Assembly: GCF_011634835.1 (NCBI RefSeq)
Contig: NZ_SIRP01000001.1
Coordinates: 1,449,603-1,513,602, forward strand
Source of the DNA: Isoptericola sp. BMS4
Lineage (GTDB): Bacteria; Actinomycetota; Actinomycetes; Actinomycetales; Cellulomonadaceae
Reading direction: 5' to 3'
DNA length: 64,000 nt
A program made the position numbers and the translations under genes. Below, one piece after another: positions 8,716 through 19,332 of this stretch. Below the pieces are notes generated by a model. That model saw only the letters and a list, made by a program, of their open reading frames with translations, searched no databases and was not told where the DNA came from. Each line of letters starts with the position of its first letter. Position 1 is the first letter of the stretch.

Positions 8716-9528
8716 TCAGACCGAGCGCGGGTCGTCGACCCGGCGCCCGTCCAGGAGCACGACGACGTCGAGACCGTCCGGTGCGTGCGAGCGAGCGGTC
8801 CGCACGCGCTTCCAGGTGGCGTCGAGCTCGTCGCGGCTCGGGACTTCGACGACGACCCGGCGCCGGGCGCCGTCGAGGGAGAACCGGGGGTCCAGGTCGG
8901 CGAGCTCGGAGACGGCGGCGAGCTCCTCCCGCGCCACGTCCAGGTCGGAGAGCGTCTCCGCCGAGGCGAGCGGCCCCATCGAGCCGCCGGTGATCGTGAT
9001 CCCGGCGGGCACCAGGCCGCGGTGCTCGGCGAAGGTCTCGACCAGCGTCGTCGTCCACCCGAGCAGGTCGGTGTACGGGTGGGTCAGGTAGACCGTCACC
9101 CCGTGCGCCCGCGGGTCCCACTGGACCCACACGGCGGGCGTCGTGCGGTCGCCGGGGTACTCGTCGACGAGCCCCGCGCTCCCTGCCAGGACGAGGACGT
9201 CCACAGCGCGGGTGTCGGTCTTGTCGTCCTCGCCGTACACGGTCGTCTCGGCCGGGTCGAGGACCAGCTTCCACCTGCCCTCGCCCACGGCCGAGGACGC
9301 GGCCCGTGCCTGCTCGACGGTGACGCCCTCGGCCAGGCGGATCTCCTGCTCGAGGGGCCCGACGGTCACCTCGGCCACGCCCGGGAGCGCGCTGAGCTCG
9401 TCGTGCAGCCGCTGGTCCCGCACGGCGTCGGACGTGGACCAGCGGTGGACCGCCGTCCCCACGACGACGGCGATCACCGCGACGACGAAGATCGCCGCCA
9501 TCCGGTCCTGCTTCCTGTCGGCTCGCAT
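8716..9528 (-). CDS. Membrane-anchored protein of unknown function
   Basis: I do not recognise this 270-residue protein. It has a basic N-terminus (MRADRKQDR), one transmembrane helix at about 10-27, and a long soluble region presumably outside the membrane. That region has two similar alpha/beta stretches, including LHDELSALPGVAEVTVG and ARRRVVVEVPSRDELDATW, reminiscent of short secreted actinobacterial unknowns. There are no cysteines and no catalytic motif. TAACGT lies 6 nt before the ATG, suggesting a leaderless mRNA. It diverges from the purH riboswitch region and converges with the MFS gene. Confidence 0.75.
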   Translation of the reverse strand: MRADRKQDRMAAIFVVAVIAVVVGTAVHRWSTSDAVRDQRLHDELSALPGVAEVTVGPLEQEIRLAEGVTVEQARAASSAVGEGRWKLVLDPAETTVYGEDDKTDTRAVDVLVLAGSAGLVDEYPGDRTTPAVWVQWDPRAHGVTVYLTHPYTDLLGWTTTLVETFAEHRGLVPAGITITGGSMGPLASAETLSDLDVAREELAAVSELADLDPRFSLDGARRRVVVEVPSRDELDATWKRVRTARSHAPDGLDVVVLLDGRRVDDPRSV

Positions 9529-9596
9529 GCCGTCACGTTAGGGGGAGGCCGAGACCACGGGCCGAGGTTGTCCACAGGTGCCGGGGGAACGTTCGG

Positions 9597-9725
9597 TAGG
9601 ATCGGCGTGGCCGTGACTGGCGAAGGTGGAGTCACCACCGGGGAGCGGCCGACCCGACCCGTGCGCCCCGAGCCCGCGGGCCGGGCCACACCGTGCGCGC
9701 CGCCCGCCTGGGTGCCAGGGTTTCC
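9597..9725 (+). promoter_or_regulatory. ZTP (pfl) riboswitch controlling purH, with upstream -10 element
   Basis: The leader of purH contains the hallmark blocks of the ZTP/ZMP-sensing riboswitch in order: CCGTGACTGGCG (9611-9622), the hairpin GGTGGAGTCACCACC with GGGGAGC directly after (9625-9646), a variable linker, and CGCCTGGGTGCC (9705-9716), which forms the pseudoknot side. TAGGAT at 9597-9602 is a plausible -10 just before the aptamer. The purH ATG is 40 nt after the last block. This class is known upstream of purH and folate genes; ZMP is PurH's own substrate. Confidence 0.92.
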
Positions 9726-9755
9726 GCGAAGACACGCCTGCGAGGAGACCACCCG

Positions 9756-11378
9756 ATGTCCGGCATCCCCACCACTCCCGACGTCCGGCTCGCCGACGAC
9801 GCGCGCCGCCCCGTGCGACGCGCGCTGCTGAGCGTCTACGACAAGACCGGCCTGACCGAGCTCGCCGTCGCCCTGCACGCGGCCGGGGTCGAGCTCGTGT
9901 CCACCGGCTCCACCGCCGCACGGATCGCCGACGCCGGTGTGCCCGTCACCCGCGTCGAGGAGCTCACCGGGTTCCCCGAGTGCCTCGAGGGCCGCGTCAA
10001 GACGCTGCACCCGCGTGTGCACGCCGGCATCCTCGCCGACACGCGCAAGGCCGACCACCTCGACCAGCTCGCCGAGCTGGAGATCGACCCGTTCGAGCTC
10101 GTCGTCGTGAACCTCTACCCGTTCGCCGCGACCGTCGCGTCCGGCGCGGCGCCCGACGACGTCGTCGAGCAGATCGACATCGGGGGGCCGTCCATGGTGC
10201 GTGCGGCGGCGAAGAACCACCCGAGCGTCGCCGTCGTCGTCGACCCGGCCCGCTACGACGACGTCATCGCCGCCGTGACCGACGGCGGGTTCACCTTCGC
10301 CCAGCGCAAGCACCTCGCCGCCGCCGCGTTCGCGCACACCGCCCAGTACGACGTCGCCGTGTCCTCCTGGTTCGCCAGCGTCTACGCGCCCGACGAGGCC
10401 GCGCGGGAGACGGGCCTGCCGGCCGTCGCCGGTGCCGTGTTCGAGCGGACCGCGACGCTGCGGTACGGCGAGAACCCGCACCAGAGCGCCGCGCTGTACG
10501 GCCGCGCGGACCGGGCGACGGGGCTCGCGCAGGCCACGCAGCTGCACGGCAAGGCGATGAGCTACAACAACTACGTCGACGCCGACGCCGCCTGGCGGGC
10601 CGCGCACGACCACGACCGGCCCGCCGTCGCGATCATCAAGCACGCCAACCCGTGCGGCATCGCCGTCGGGGACGACGTCGCCCAGGCGCACGCCCGCGCC
10701 CACGCCACCGACCCCGTCTCCGCCTACGGCGGCGTCGTCGCCGCCAACCGGGTGGTCACCCAGGCCGCCGCGGAGCAGATCGCTCCGGTGTTCACGGAGG
10801 TCGTGGTGGCCCCCGGGTTCGAGCCCGAGGCCCTCGAGGTGCTCCAGGCCAAGAAGAACGTCCGCCTGCTCGTGGTCGACTCGCCGCCGGCCGCGGTCGC
10901 CGAGAACCGCCCGATCTCCGGCGGCATGCTCGTCCAGGAGGTCGACCGGTACCAGGCCGAGGGCGACGACCCGGCGTCGTGGACGCTCGCCGCCGGCGAG
11001 GCCGCCGACGAGGCCACCCTCGCCGACCTCGCCTTCGCGTGGAAGGCCGTGCGCGCCGCGAAGTCCAACGCCATCCTGCTCGCGGCCGACGGCGCCGCCG
11101 TCGGGATCGGCATGGGCCAGGTCAACCGCGTCGACTCGTGCCGCCTGTCCGTCGAGCGCGCCAACGCCCTCGCCGACGGCGCCGAGCGCGCCCGCGGCGC
11201 CGTCGCGGCCTCCGACGCGTTCTTCCCGTTCGCCGACGGCCTGCAGGTGCTCCTCGACGCGGGCGTGCGCGCCGTCGTGCAGCCCGGCGGGTCGATCCGG
11301 GACGCCGAGGTGATCGAGGCGGCGCAGGCCGCCGGCGTCACGATGTACTTCACCGGGACGCGGCACTTCGCGCACTGA
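9756..11378 (+). CDS. purH: Bifunctional AICAR formyltransferase / IMP cyclohydrolase
   Basis: PurH performs the last two steps of IMP synthesis: formylation of AICAR (ZMP) and ring closure. The 540-residue protein has the N-terminal IMP cyclohydrolase/MGS-like domain (about 20-165; [35 protein letters not shown]) and the C-terminal formyltransferase (about 175-540; [24 protein letters not shown] with the catalytic Lys-His pair, [10 protein letters not shown]). ATG 9756 follows GAGGAGA. It is controlled by the ZTP riboswitch just upstream. Length is normal. Confidence 0.97.
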   Translation: MSGIPTTPDVRLADDARRPVRRALLSVYDKTGLTELAVALHAAGVELVSTGSTAARIADAGVPVTRVEELTGFPECLEGRVKTLHPRVHAGILADTRKADHLDQLAELEIDPFELVVVNLYPFAATVASGAAPDDVVEQIDIGGPSMVRAAAKNHPSVAVVVDPARYDDVIAAVTDGGFTFAQRKHLAAAAFAHTAQYDVAVSSWFASVYAPDEAARETGLPAVAGAVFERTATLRYGENPHQSAALYGRADRATGLAQATQLHGKAMSYNNYVDADAAWRAAHDHDRPAVAIIKHANPCGIAVGDDVAQAHARAHATDPVSAYGGVVAANRVVTQAAAEQIAPVFTEVVVAPGFEPEALEVLQAKKNVRLLVVDSPPAAVAENRPISGGMLVQEVDRYQAEGDDPASWTLAAGEAADEATLADLAFAWKAVRAAKSNAILLAADGAAVGIGMGQVNRVDSCRLSVERANALADGAERARGAVAASDAFFPFADGLQVLLDAGVRAVVQPGGSIRDAEVIEAAQAAGVTMYFTGTRHFAH

Positions 11379-11402
11379 CGTCGTTCTCCCGGCCCTCGGC
11401 GT

Positions 11403-11420
11403 CGCCCGGGCGGCCGGGCG
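11403..11420. terminator. Hairpin between convergent purH and flavoprotein gene
   Basis: CGCCCGG-GCGG-CCGGGCG is a 7-bp stem in the 50-nt space between the two convergent stop codons. It probably acts in both directions. Confidence 0.55.
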
Positions 11421-11428
11421 GGACAGGA

Positions 11429-12739
11429 TCAGCCTGCGACGGCGGTCTTGAGGCGGACCGTGGGGTCGGTGGCGCGCTCCAGGTCGAGGCGGAGAGCCTG
11501 GCCGCGGTTCATCAGCCGCCGCACGCCGCCGACGTCGCGGGGCGAGTCGACCAGCAGGACGGCCCGCACGGTCGCCACCCCGTCCGCGCTGTCCGCGACC
11601 GGGTCGAGGTACAGCGCCGCCCACGGGCCGTCGCCCGGCGCACCGCGCAGCAGCACGGGGGAGTCGGGCGCCGGCAGCCCGAGCAGCGCGAGGTCGTGCC
11701 CGAGCTGCTGGGAGAACACGTACGGCGCGTGGTGCGACCCGCCCTCGACACCCAGCATCGCCCGCGCGGTCGTGTCGGGGTCGTGGAGCGCCGCCGACCA
11801 GTGCCCGCCGGGCACCGTGCCGAAGACCGGGTGCGTGCGGGACGCGACGTCGCCCACCGCCCACACGCGCGGCTGCCCGGGCACCGAGCCGTCGCGACCC
11901 GTGTGCAGGCTGCCGCGCGCGTCCAGCGGCAGGGTGCCTTCCAGCCAGCGCGACGCCGGCCGCGCGCCGACCGCCGCGAGCACGAGGTCCGCCGGGACGT
12001 CCTCGCCGGAGGCCAGCGTCACTCCGTCGCGGCGCACCGCGGCCACCGGGGCGCCCGTGCGCAGGCGCACGCCCGCCGCCGTGTACCAGGGCTCCAGGTG
12101 GGTGCCGACGTCCGCGCCCAGCTGGCGGTGCAGCGGGCTCGGCGCCGCCTCGACCACGGTGACGTCCGCGCCGGCGCCCGCGGCCACGCCCGCGATCTCC
12201 GCGCCGATCCAGCCGGCGCCCACCACCACGAGCCGCAGCCCGGGCCGTGCGCGCAGCGCCGACCGCAGCCGCTCCGCGTCGGCGGCCGTGTGCAGGACGT
12301 CCGCGGCCTCCCAGCCGGCGGGGCGCAGCGGCTCGGACCCGACGGCGAGGACCACGGCGTCGGCGGCGTGCTCGCCGTCGGCGGTGGCCACGACGACGCC
12401 GTCGACGCCCGGGCGCAGGCCGGTGGCCGGGGAGGAGAGCCGGACGTCGTCCGCCAGCTTCTCCACGTCGACGCCGATGTCCTCGCTCAGCCACACGGGC
12501 TCCGGACGGGTCAGCAGCTCCTTGGACAGCGGCGGGCGGTCGTACGGCGGCACGCCCTCCGCCCCGAGGACGGTGACCCGGCCGTCGAAACCGTGCTCGC
12601 GCAGGCCCGCGACGGTCTGCGCGGCGGCCAGGCCGGCCCCGACGACGGTCACCGACCTCAGGTCGGGAGCCGGCGGGCGGGCCGGGGCGCGGTGCGACGT
12701 GTCGGGCGACGGCTGGGACGCGGTCCTGATGCTCACCAT
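11429..12739 (-). CDS. FAD-dependent NAD(P)H:ferredoxin/rubredoxin reductase-like oxidoreductase
   Basis: This 436-residue two-dinucleotide-binding flavoprotein belongs to the family that passes electrons from NAD(P)H to ferredoxins or rubredoxins. It has an N-terminal FAD motif VTVVGAGLAAAQTVAGLR (about 29-46), the PPYDRPPLSKELL signature of this class, an NAD motif VVVGAGWIGAEIAG (about 170), and VWAVGDVASR for FAD. A C-terminal reductase domain (about 315-436) is also present. I chose ATG 12739; an in-frame start 42 nt upstream would overlap the divergent promoter. No ferredoxin or P450 gene is nearby, so the partner is unknown. Confidence 0.88.
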   Translation of the reverse strand: MVSIRTASQPSPDTSHRAPARPPAPDLRSVTVVGAGLAAAQTVAGLREHGFDGRVTVLGAEGVPPYDRPPLSKELLTRPEPVWLSEDIGVDVEKLADDVRLSSPATGLRPGVDGVVVATADGEHAADAVVLAVGSEPLRPAGWEAADVLHTAADAERLRSALRARPGLRLVVVGAGWIGAEIAGVAAGAGADVTVVEAAPSPLHRQLGADVGTHLEPWYTAAGVRLRTGAPVAAVRRDGVTLASGEDVPADLVLAAVGARPASRWLEGTLPLDARGSLHTGRDGSVPGQPRVWAVGDVASRTHPVFGTVPGGHWSAALHDPDTTARAMLGVEGGSHHAPYVFSQQLGHDLALLGLPAPDSPVLLRGAPGDGPWAALYLDPVADSADGVATVRAVLLVDSPRDVGGVRRLMNRGQALRLDLERATDPTVRLKTAVAG

Positions 12740-12746
12740 CCGAGAG

Positions 12747-12760
12747 TAGGCTCGGCTCCC
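12747..12760 (+). promoter_or_regulatory. -10 element of a probable leaderless DUF3017 mRNA
   Basis: TAGGCT (12747-12752) is 8 nt before GTG 12761 and lies in the 21-nt gap between two divergent starts. There is no room for a conventional leader. Confidence 0.5.
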
Positions 12761-13108
12761 GTGGATCCCCGAGCGCAGCACGAACCGGCGGACCGAGACC
12801 CCGGGCCCGCGCAGGGCGGGGAAGCCGTCGGGACCCCCCCGCCCGGGCGCGTCGCCGGGCCCGACGCCACCGTCGTGGTGATGGTGGCGGGCATCGTCCT
12901 GGCCGTCGTGCTCGGGCTCCTCGTCGGCGCACGGCTCGGGACACTGACGATCGCCGTCACACTGGCCACCGCCGGTGTCTGGCGGGCGACGGCGCCCGCG
13001 GGGCCGCCCGGGCTCGTGGTCCGCAGCCGCGGGTTCGACGTCGTCACCTGCTGGGGGACGGCCGCCGTGATCGGTGTGCTGGCGGTCACCGCGCCCGGGC
13101 TGGGCTGA
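12761..13108 (+). CDS. DUF3017 family small membrane protein
   Basis: This is a 115-residue protein with a polar N-terminus (1-38, Pro/Gly/Glu-rich) and three closely packed hydrophobic helices (about 39-57, 61-76 and 95-113). Size, topology and position between purH and mdh match DUF3017, an actinobacterial family of unknown function usually found next to folD. No folD is present here. The start is GTG 12761, only 21 nt from the divergent flavoprotein start. A strong hairpin follows. Confidence 0.75.
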   Translation: MDPRAQHEPADRDPGPAQGGEAVGTPPPGRVAGPDATVVVMVAGIVLAVVLGLLVGARLGTLTIAVTLATAGVWRATAPAGPPGLVVRSRGFDVVTCWGTAAVIGVLAVTAPGLG

Positions 13109-13150
13109 GCCTCGGTCGGGCGACGGCGCGGCCCGACGAGTAGTGCACCG

Positions 13151-13178
13151 AGGGCCGGCTCCCGGGGGAGCCGGCCCT
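13151..13178. terminator. Perfect 13-bp hairpin terminator
   Basis: AGGGCCGGCTCCC and GGGAGCCGGCCCT are perfectly complementary and separated by 2 nt. They lie between the convergent DUF3017 and aquaporin genes, so the hairpin probably terminates both. Confidence 0.85.
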
Positions 13179-13206
13179 CGGCCGTGTCAGGGCGTGCCGC
13201 CGCGCG

Positions 13207-14331
13207 TCAGGACTTGGGGTCCTCGTCGGTCGTGTCCCGGTCGGTGGTGGCCGGCCGCTCGGTGGTGCCGTCGGTCGTGTCCTCGGCCACGTCGTCGGCC
13301 GTGTCGTCGCCCGCGTCGCCGGCGACGCCGTCGGTCGCGTCGTCCGCCGGCGTCGCGCCCTCGACCGGCGTCGCGTCCGCGTCCGTCCGCTGCGCGGCGT
13401 CCGGCTCGGCGCCGGCGTCGTCCCACTCGGGGGTGTCGGCGTCGCCGGGCGCGGTGACCGCGCCGTCGTCGACGACATCGTGCTGGTCCGCGGCGAGCAC
13501 CGCGACCGCCGGTACCGGCGAGAACGCCCGGTAGAACAGCGCCGCCAGCGCGGCACCGGCCAGCGGGGCGACCACGAACACCCACAGCTGACCCCACGTC
13601 CAGCCGCCACCGAAGACGGCGGACGCGAACGAGCGCGCCGGGTTCAGCGACCCGTTCGTCACGGGCCACGCGACCACGAGCATGGCCCCGAGCGTCAGGC
13701 CGATGACGACGGGGGAGTAGGAGACCGTGGTGCGCTTGCCGGTCACGCCGAGGATGACGGCGACGAAGACCGCCGTGACGATCACCTCGACGAGGACCGC
13801 CGACCACATCGTGAACTCGACCGGCGTGCCCCCCTGCTGCGCGGCCGACGCCGTCAGCGTGGCGGCGGGGGAGTGTGCGCCGAAACCGTTGGCGGTGCCC
13901 TGGAAGAACTCCGCCTTGGTGGTTGCCTGCGCGAAGGGCAGGACCGACTCGGGGATGATCGAGAACATCACGGCCGCGGCGGCGGTGCCGCCAACGAGCT
14001 GGGCGACCCAATACCATACGAGGTAGCGCCAGGGAGATCGGCCCGCGAGCGTCAGCCCGAACGTCACGGCCGGGTTGAAGTGCCCGCCGGAGATGCTCCC
14101 GACCGCGGCGATGGCGCCCATGACGAGGATGCCCCCCGCGAGCGCGACCGGGAGGATCTGGCCGCCGTTGAACAGGTTGAACGTGGCAGTGCCGACGATC
14201 CCCAGCACGAGGACGAAGGTGCCGAAGGCTTCTGCGGCGAGTCGGGCGAACAGGCCGTGCTCGGGCGTGTCGAGGGCCGCGTCGTCGGCGACCGCAGGCG
14301 TGCCGCCGGCGGCGGCGATGTCCTGGGACAT
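13207..14331 (-). CDS. Aquaporin / major intrinsic protein with acidic C-terminal tail
   Basis: This MIP channel for water or small neutral solutes has six helices and two half-helices. Both NPA signatures are intact: GGHFNPAVTFG (N86) and NGSLNPARSFA (N230). The second is followed by Arg, as in the selectivity filter. From about residue 281 to 374 the protein carries an unusual hydrophilic tail made almost only of Asp, Glu, Ala, Thr, Gly and Pro (DDATDGVAGDAGDDTADD and similar). ATG 14331 is preceded by AAGGAC. Aquaporin or glycerol specificity cannot be set from motifs alone. The gene diverges from mdh. Confidence 0.9.
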   Translation of the reverse strand: MSQDIAAAGGTPAVADDAALDTPEHGLFARLAAEAFGTFVLVLGIVGTATFNLFNGGQILPVALAGGILVMGAIAAVGSISGGHFNPAVTFGLTLAGRSPWRYLVWYWVAQLVGGTAAAAVMFSIIPESVLPFAQATTKAEFFQGTANGFGAHSPAATLTASAAQQGGTPVEFTMWSAVLVEVIVTAVFVAVILGVTGKRTTVSYSPVVIGLTLGAMLVVAWPVTNGSLNPARSFASAVFGGGWTWGQLWVFVVAPLAGAALAALFYRAFSPVPAVAVLAADQHDVVDDGAVTAPGDADTPEWDDAGAEPDAAQRTDADATPVEGATPADDATDGVAGDAGDDTADDVAEDTTDGTTERPATTDRDTTDEDPKS

Positions 14332-14333
14332 GA

Positions 14334-15572
<1,239 letters not shown>

Positions 15573-15711
15573 CCCTGCTTTGCTGACGGCGGTCCGGGTC
15601 CCGGTCTCGGTCGCTGTCACGGGGCGCCATCCTCTGCACCGTCGCGTCGTCATGCGGGCCCCGGATAAAGAGGGGCGGACTGTCGGTGGGGGTGCATAGG
15701 GTCGTCGGGCC

Positions 15712-18700
15712 ATGAACGACGCCCCCGCCGCTGAGCAGCCCCCTCGATCGCCCGACCCGACGACCGCCGACCCGTCCCGCCGGCTCGACTGGCGACGCCT
15801 GCGCGGGCCCGTCGCCGTCGTCGCGCTGCTCGCGCTCACCCTCGGGGCGGTCGGTGCCGCGCTCGGCACCGTCGTCGCGGGCCGGCTGGCCGACGACCCC
15901 ACGGGCGCGCTGCTGATGCTGCTCGCCGCGTGCGTCGTCGGGGGCGCCCTGTTCGACACCGCCGGCCAGGTGGTGTGGGCGGGCGTCGTCGACCGGGCCG
16001 AGGGCCGGCTGCGCGGCGACCTGCTCACGGCGGCGCTGCGCCAGCCGCTCACCACCCTCACCGAGCAGGCGGTGGGGGAGGTCCTCGACCGCGTCGACGA
16101 CGACACGCACGCCGTCGGCACCCTGGTGCGGCGCCAGCTCTGGGGCGCCGGCCGCACCGTCGTGGGCGTGGTGCCCATGTGGGTCGTGGCGGGTGTGACG
16201 TGGTGGCCCGCCTGGGTGCTGTTCCCGGTGCTCGCCGTCCTCGCGGGGCTCCTGGTCCGGCCCATGCTGGGGGAGATCGCGCGACGCAAGGTGATCGAGG
16301 AGATGGCCTGGACGGACCACGCCGCCGCGTTCGAGGAGTCGGTGGCCGCGCGCGACGACCTGCGCACGAGCCTCGGGCAGCCGTTCGCGATCCGGCGCCT
16401 CGCGCAGCGCTCGGCGCAGGTGCACCGCAAGTTCCTGGCCGTCGTGAGCGTCGAGTCGCGGATGCTGCGGCGTGCGGGACTCGTCCTCGCCGCCCTGCTC
16501 GCGGGTGTCGCGGTCGCCGGCGCCGCCGTGGCGGCAGAGGGCGGGATGCCCGTCGACCGGCTCGTGACGCTGTTCCTCGTCACGGCCATGTTCGTGGGGC
16601 AGGTCGACCAGCTCATCCACCACCTTCCCGACATCCAGGAGGGCCTCGGCGCCATCACCCGGATCCGTCAGATGCTGTCGGTCGAGCCGGAGCCCACCGG
16701 GGGCGACGCCGTCCCCGAGGCGCCCGTCGGGATCGACCTGCGCGACCTGCACTTCTCCTACGCGGAGGGCACGTTCGCGCTGCAGGGCGTGAACCTGCAC
16801 GTCCCCGCCGGCGAGACGGTCGCGCTCGTCGGGCGCACCGGCTCCGGCAAGTCCACCCTGGCCTCCCTGCTCTCGCGGGCCGTCGAGCCCGAGCGCGGCT
16901 CGGTGTTCGTCGGCGGCGCCGACGTGCGTGACCTCGACCTGCAGCAGCTGCGGGCGGCCGTCGGCGTCGTCACCCAGCGCACCGAGATCCTCGCCGGGAC
17001 CCTCGCGGAGAACATCGCGCTGTTCTCCGACGTGCCCCGCGAGGACGTCGAGGCCGCGGTGCGCGAGCTCCGCCTCGACGCGTGGGTGTCCGGGCTGCCG
17101 GCAGGGCTCGACACGCTGCTGGGCCCCGGCGGGACGACGCTGTCGGCGGGCGAGGAGCAGCTCGTGGCCTTCGCCCGGCTGCTCGTGCGCGACGTTCAGG
17201 TGGTGGTGCTCGACGAGGCCACCGCCCGCATGGACCCGCTGACGGAGCAGCGCGTCGTCGCCGCCTCCGAGCGGCTCCTCGCCGGGCGCACCGGCGTGCT
17301 CGTGGCGCACCGCCTCACGACCATCGAGCGTGCCGGCCTCGTCGCGGTGCTCGACCACGGCCGCGTCGTGCAGCAGGGCGTGCGCTCCCGCCTCGCGGAG
17401 GAGCCCGGCCCCTACCGGGACCTCCTGCGAGCCTCCGTCGCGCACGGCGGCACCGACGGCGTCCCGGCCTCGCGGGCGGCGACCGTCGAGGCCGGCGCGA
17501 GCGACGGTGGGGCCGGCGCCGTGGCGACCACCCTGCCGTCCCCGCCGCCGGCGGGAGAGTCCGCGGGGACGGCCTCGGACGGTACGCAGCACCACGCCGT
17601 CGGCGGCCACCGGCGCACCGGCGCGCCGCCCGAGCGCCCCGACCCGGGCGACGGACCCAGCCTGGCCCGGGGCGTGGTGCACGCCCTCGTCGTGCGGCCC
17701 GCGTGGGGCCTCGCCGGCGCGCTGCTGTTCCTCGCCGCCAGCCTCGTCGCCGCGCAGGGCGCGTTCACCGGCTTCCTCTGGGGGCACGCCGTCGAGGGCC
17801 TGGAGGCGGGCGGGTTCCCCACCGGGCTGCTCGTCGTGCTCGCGGTGCTGCTCCTCCTCGCTCCGCTGTGCCTCGCGTGGGCCCTGTACGTGTACCCGCG
17901 GTGGTGGGTCGAGGTGCTCCTGCGGGTCCGCATGGCGGTCATGACCGGGCAGACGCGCCAGCGCCGGCTGTCGTCCGCCCCTCCCGGCGAGATCGTGGCC
18001 CGGGCCATGGACTCCGACCGGTTCGTGCGCTACGCCGACCGGTGGGTGGACTTCGCCAACGGGATCGTGGTCTCCGGCGTCACCGCGCTGCTCAGCGGGT
18101 CGTGGCTGGCCGGGGCCGTGCTGCTCGCCGTGATGGTCGTGTCCGCGGCCGCGTCGGCCATCGGGCGGCCGATCGCCGGCCGCTCGGCGACGCGCTCCTC
18201 CGCGGCGCGGGCCCGCTTCGGGCGCGCCCTCGTCTCGGCGCTCGACTCGGCGCGCACCGTCAAGCTCGCCGCCCGCACCCCGCAGGTGCACGCCCACCTG
18301 CGCGACGTCGATGCCGGCCGCGTGCGCGCGGCGATCTTCGAGCACCGGGTGCAGGCTGCCCTCGACGGCGTGCCCATGATCATGGTGCAGCTCGGCGTCG
18401 TCGCCGCGTGGGCCGGCCTCCTCACCGGCACCTGGGGGCTGGCCACCGCGCTGCTCGTCGCGAACGCCGTCAACGGGTTCGGCTGGTTCGGCGTCGTCGC
18501 CGGGGCCGTCGTCACCGAGGCGCCCGGGACCCGGGCGTGGCAGCGCGCCACGAGCCGCTTCGCCGGCGGCACCGACCTCATGGACCTGCCGGAGGGCGTC
18601 GACCTGCTCACGGGCCAGGCGCCCGAGCCGGCGCCGGGAGAGCGCGAGCCGCTGGAGCGGCTGCGGCTCGACGGCGTCACGGCCGTGCACGACGACGGGA

Positions 18701-19332
18701 CGATCGGCGTCTCCGACGTGGACCTCGAGGTGCGGCGCGGCGAGCTCGTGCTGCTGCTCGGCCAGGTCGGCTCCGGCAAGTCGAGCCTGCTCTCCGCCCT
18801 GGCGGGGCTCATGGAGCACACGGGGCGGATCCGCTGGAACGGCACCGACGTCGCCGACGCCGAGACGTACCTGCGGCCCGGCCGTGTGGCGCACATCCGC
18901 CAGGTCCCGCGGGTGCTCTCCGGCACGTTCGCGGAGAACATCCGGCTCGACCACGACCGCCAGGTGGACGCCCCCGTCGCCGCCGCACGCCTCACCCTCG
19001 ACGTGCAGGATGCCGGCGGCCCCGACTCGCTCGTCGGCCACCGCGGGGTACGGCTGTCCGGCGGGCAGGTGCAACGCCTCGCGCTCGCGCGGGCCCTGGC
19101 CACCGACGCGGAGCTGCTGCTCGCGGACGACGTCTCCAGCGCGCTCGACGCCGCCACCGAGATCGAGCTGTGGGCGTCGCTGCGCGAGCGCGGCACCACG
19201 GTCGTCGGGTCCACGTCGAAGCACGCCGCGCTGTCGCGCGCCGACCGCGTGGTGGTCCTCGCCGACGGCGAGGTCGCCGACGTCGGCCCGTGGTCCGAGC
19301 TCGCGCCGCGGTGGGGGCACCTGGCGGGCTGA
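15712..19332 (+). CDS. Fused single-chain ABC exporter with one canonical and one degenerate ATP site
   Basis: This 1206-residue protein has the layout TMD-NBD-TMD-NBD, equivalent to a heterodimeric multidrug-type exporter in one chain. The first membrane domain is about 25-335, the first NBD 340-580, a Ser/Ala/Gly linker about 585-655, the second membrane domain 660-950 and the second NBD 960-1206. NBD1 has Walker A GRTGSGKST (374), an altered signature LSAGEEQ (477), Walker B with Glu502, and His533. NBD2 has Walker A GQVGSGKSS (1017), intact LSGGQ (1115), Walker B D1139 followed by Asp1140 instead of Glu, and His1171. ATG 15712 follows TAGGGT by 9 nt. The substrate is unknown. Confidence 0.92.
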   Translation: MNDAPAAEQPPRSPDPTTADPSRRLDWRRLRGPVAVVALLALTLGAVGAALGTVVAGRLADDPTGALLMLLAACVVGGALFDTAGQVVWAGVVDRAEGRLRGDLLTAALRQPLTTLTEQAVGEVLDRVDDDTHAVGTLVRRQLWGAGRTVVGVVPMWVVAGVTWWPAWVLFPVLAVLAGLLVRPMLGEIARRKVIEEMAWTDHAAAFEESVAARDDLRTSLGQPFAIRRLAQRSAQVHRKFLAVVSVESRMLRRAGLVLAALLAGVAVAGAAVAAEGGMPVDRLVTLFLVTAMFVGQVDQLIHHLPDIQEGLGAITRIRQMLSVEPEPTGGDAVPEAPVGIDLRDLHFSYAEGTFALQGVNLHVPAGETVALVGRTGSGKSTLASLLSRAVEPERGSVFVGGADVRDLDLQQLRAAVGVVTQRTEILAGTLAENIALFSDVPREDVEAAVRELRLDAWVSGLPAGLDTLLGPGGTTLSAGEEQLVAFARLLVRDVQVVVLDEATARMDPLTEQRVVAASERLLAGRTGVLVAHRLTTIERAGLVAVLDHGRVVQQGVRSRLAEEPGPYRDLLRASVAHGGTDGVPASRAATVEAGASDGGAGAVATTLPSPPPAGESAGTASDGTQHHAVGGHRRTGAPPERPDPGDGPSLARGVVHALVVRPAWGLAGALLFLAASLVAAQGAFTGFLWGHAVEGLEAGGFPTGLLVVLAVLLLLAPLCLAWALYVYPRWWVEVLLRVRMAVMTGQTRQRRLSSAPPGEIVARAMDSDRFVRYADRWVDFANGIVVSGVTALLSGSWLAGAVLLAVMVVSAAASAIGRPIAGRSATRSSAARARFGRALVSALDSARTVKLAARTPQVHAHLRDVDAGRVRAAIFEHRVQAALDGVPMIMVQLGVVAAWAGLLTGTWGLATALLVANAVNGFGWFGVVAGAVVTEAPGTRAWQRATSRFAGGTDLMDLPEGVDLLTGQAPEPAPGEREPLERLRLDGVTAVHDDGTIGVSDVDLEVRRGELVLLLGQVGSGKSSLLSALAGLMEHTGRIRWNGTDVADAETYLRPGRVAHIRQVPRVLSGTFAENIRLDHDRQVDAPVAAARLTLDVQDAGGPDSLVGHRGVRLSGGQVQRLALARALATDAELLLADDVSSALDAATEIELWASLRERGTTVVGSTSKHAALSRADRVVVLADGEVADVGPWSELAPRWGHLAG

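Noticed and set aside
13151-13178. Inverted repeat considered as an attachment site or insertion-sequence end
   Set aside because: It sits between two convergent stop codons, is compact, and there is no transposase or target duplication; a terminator explains it.
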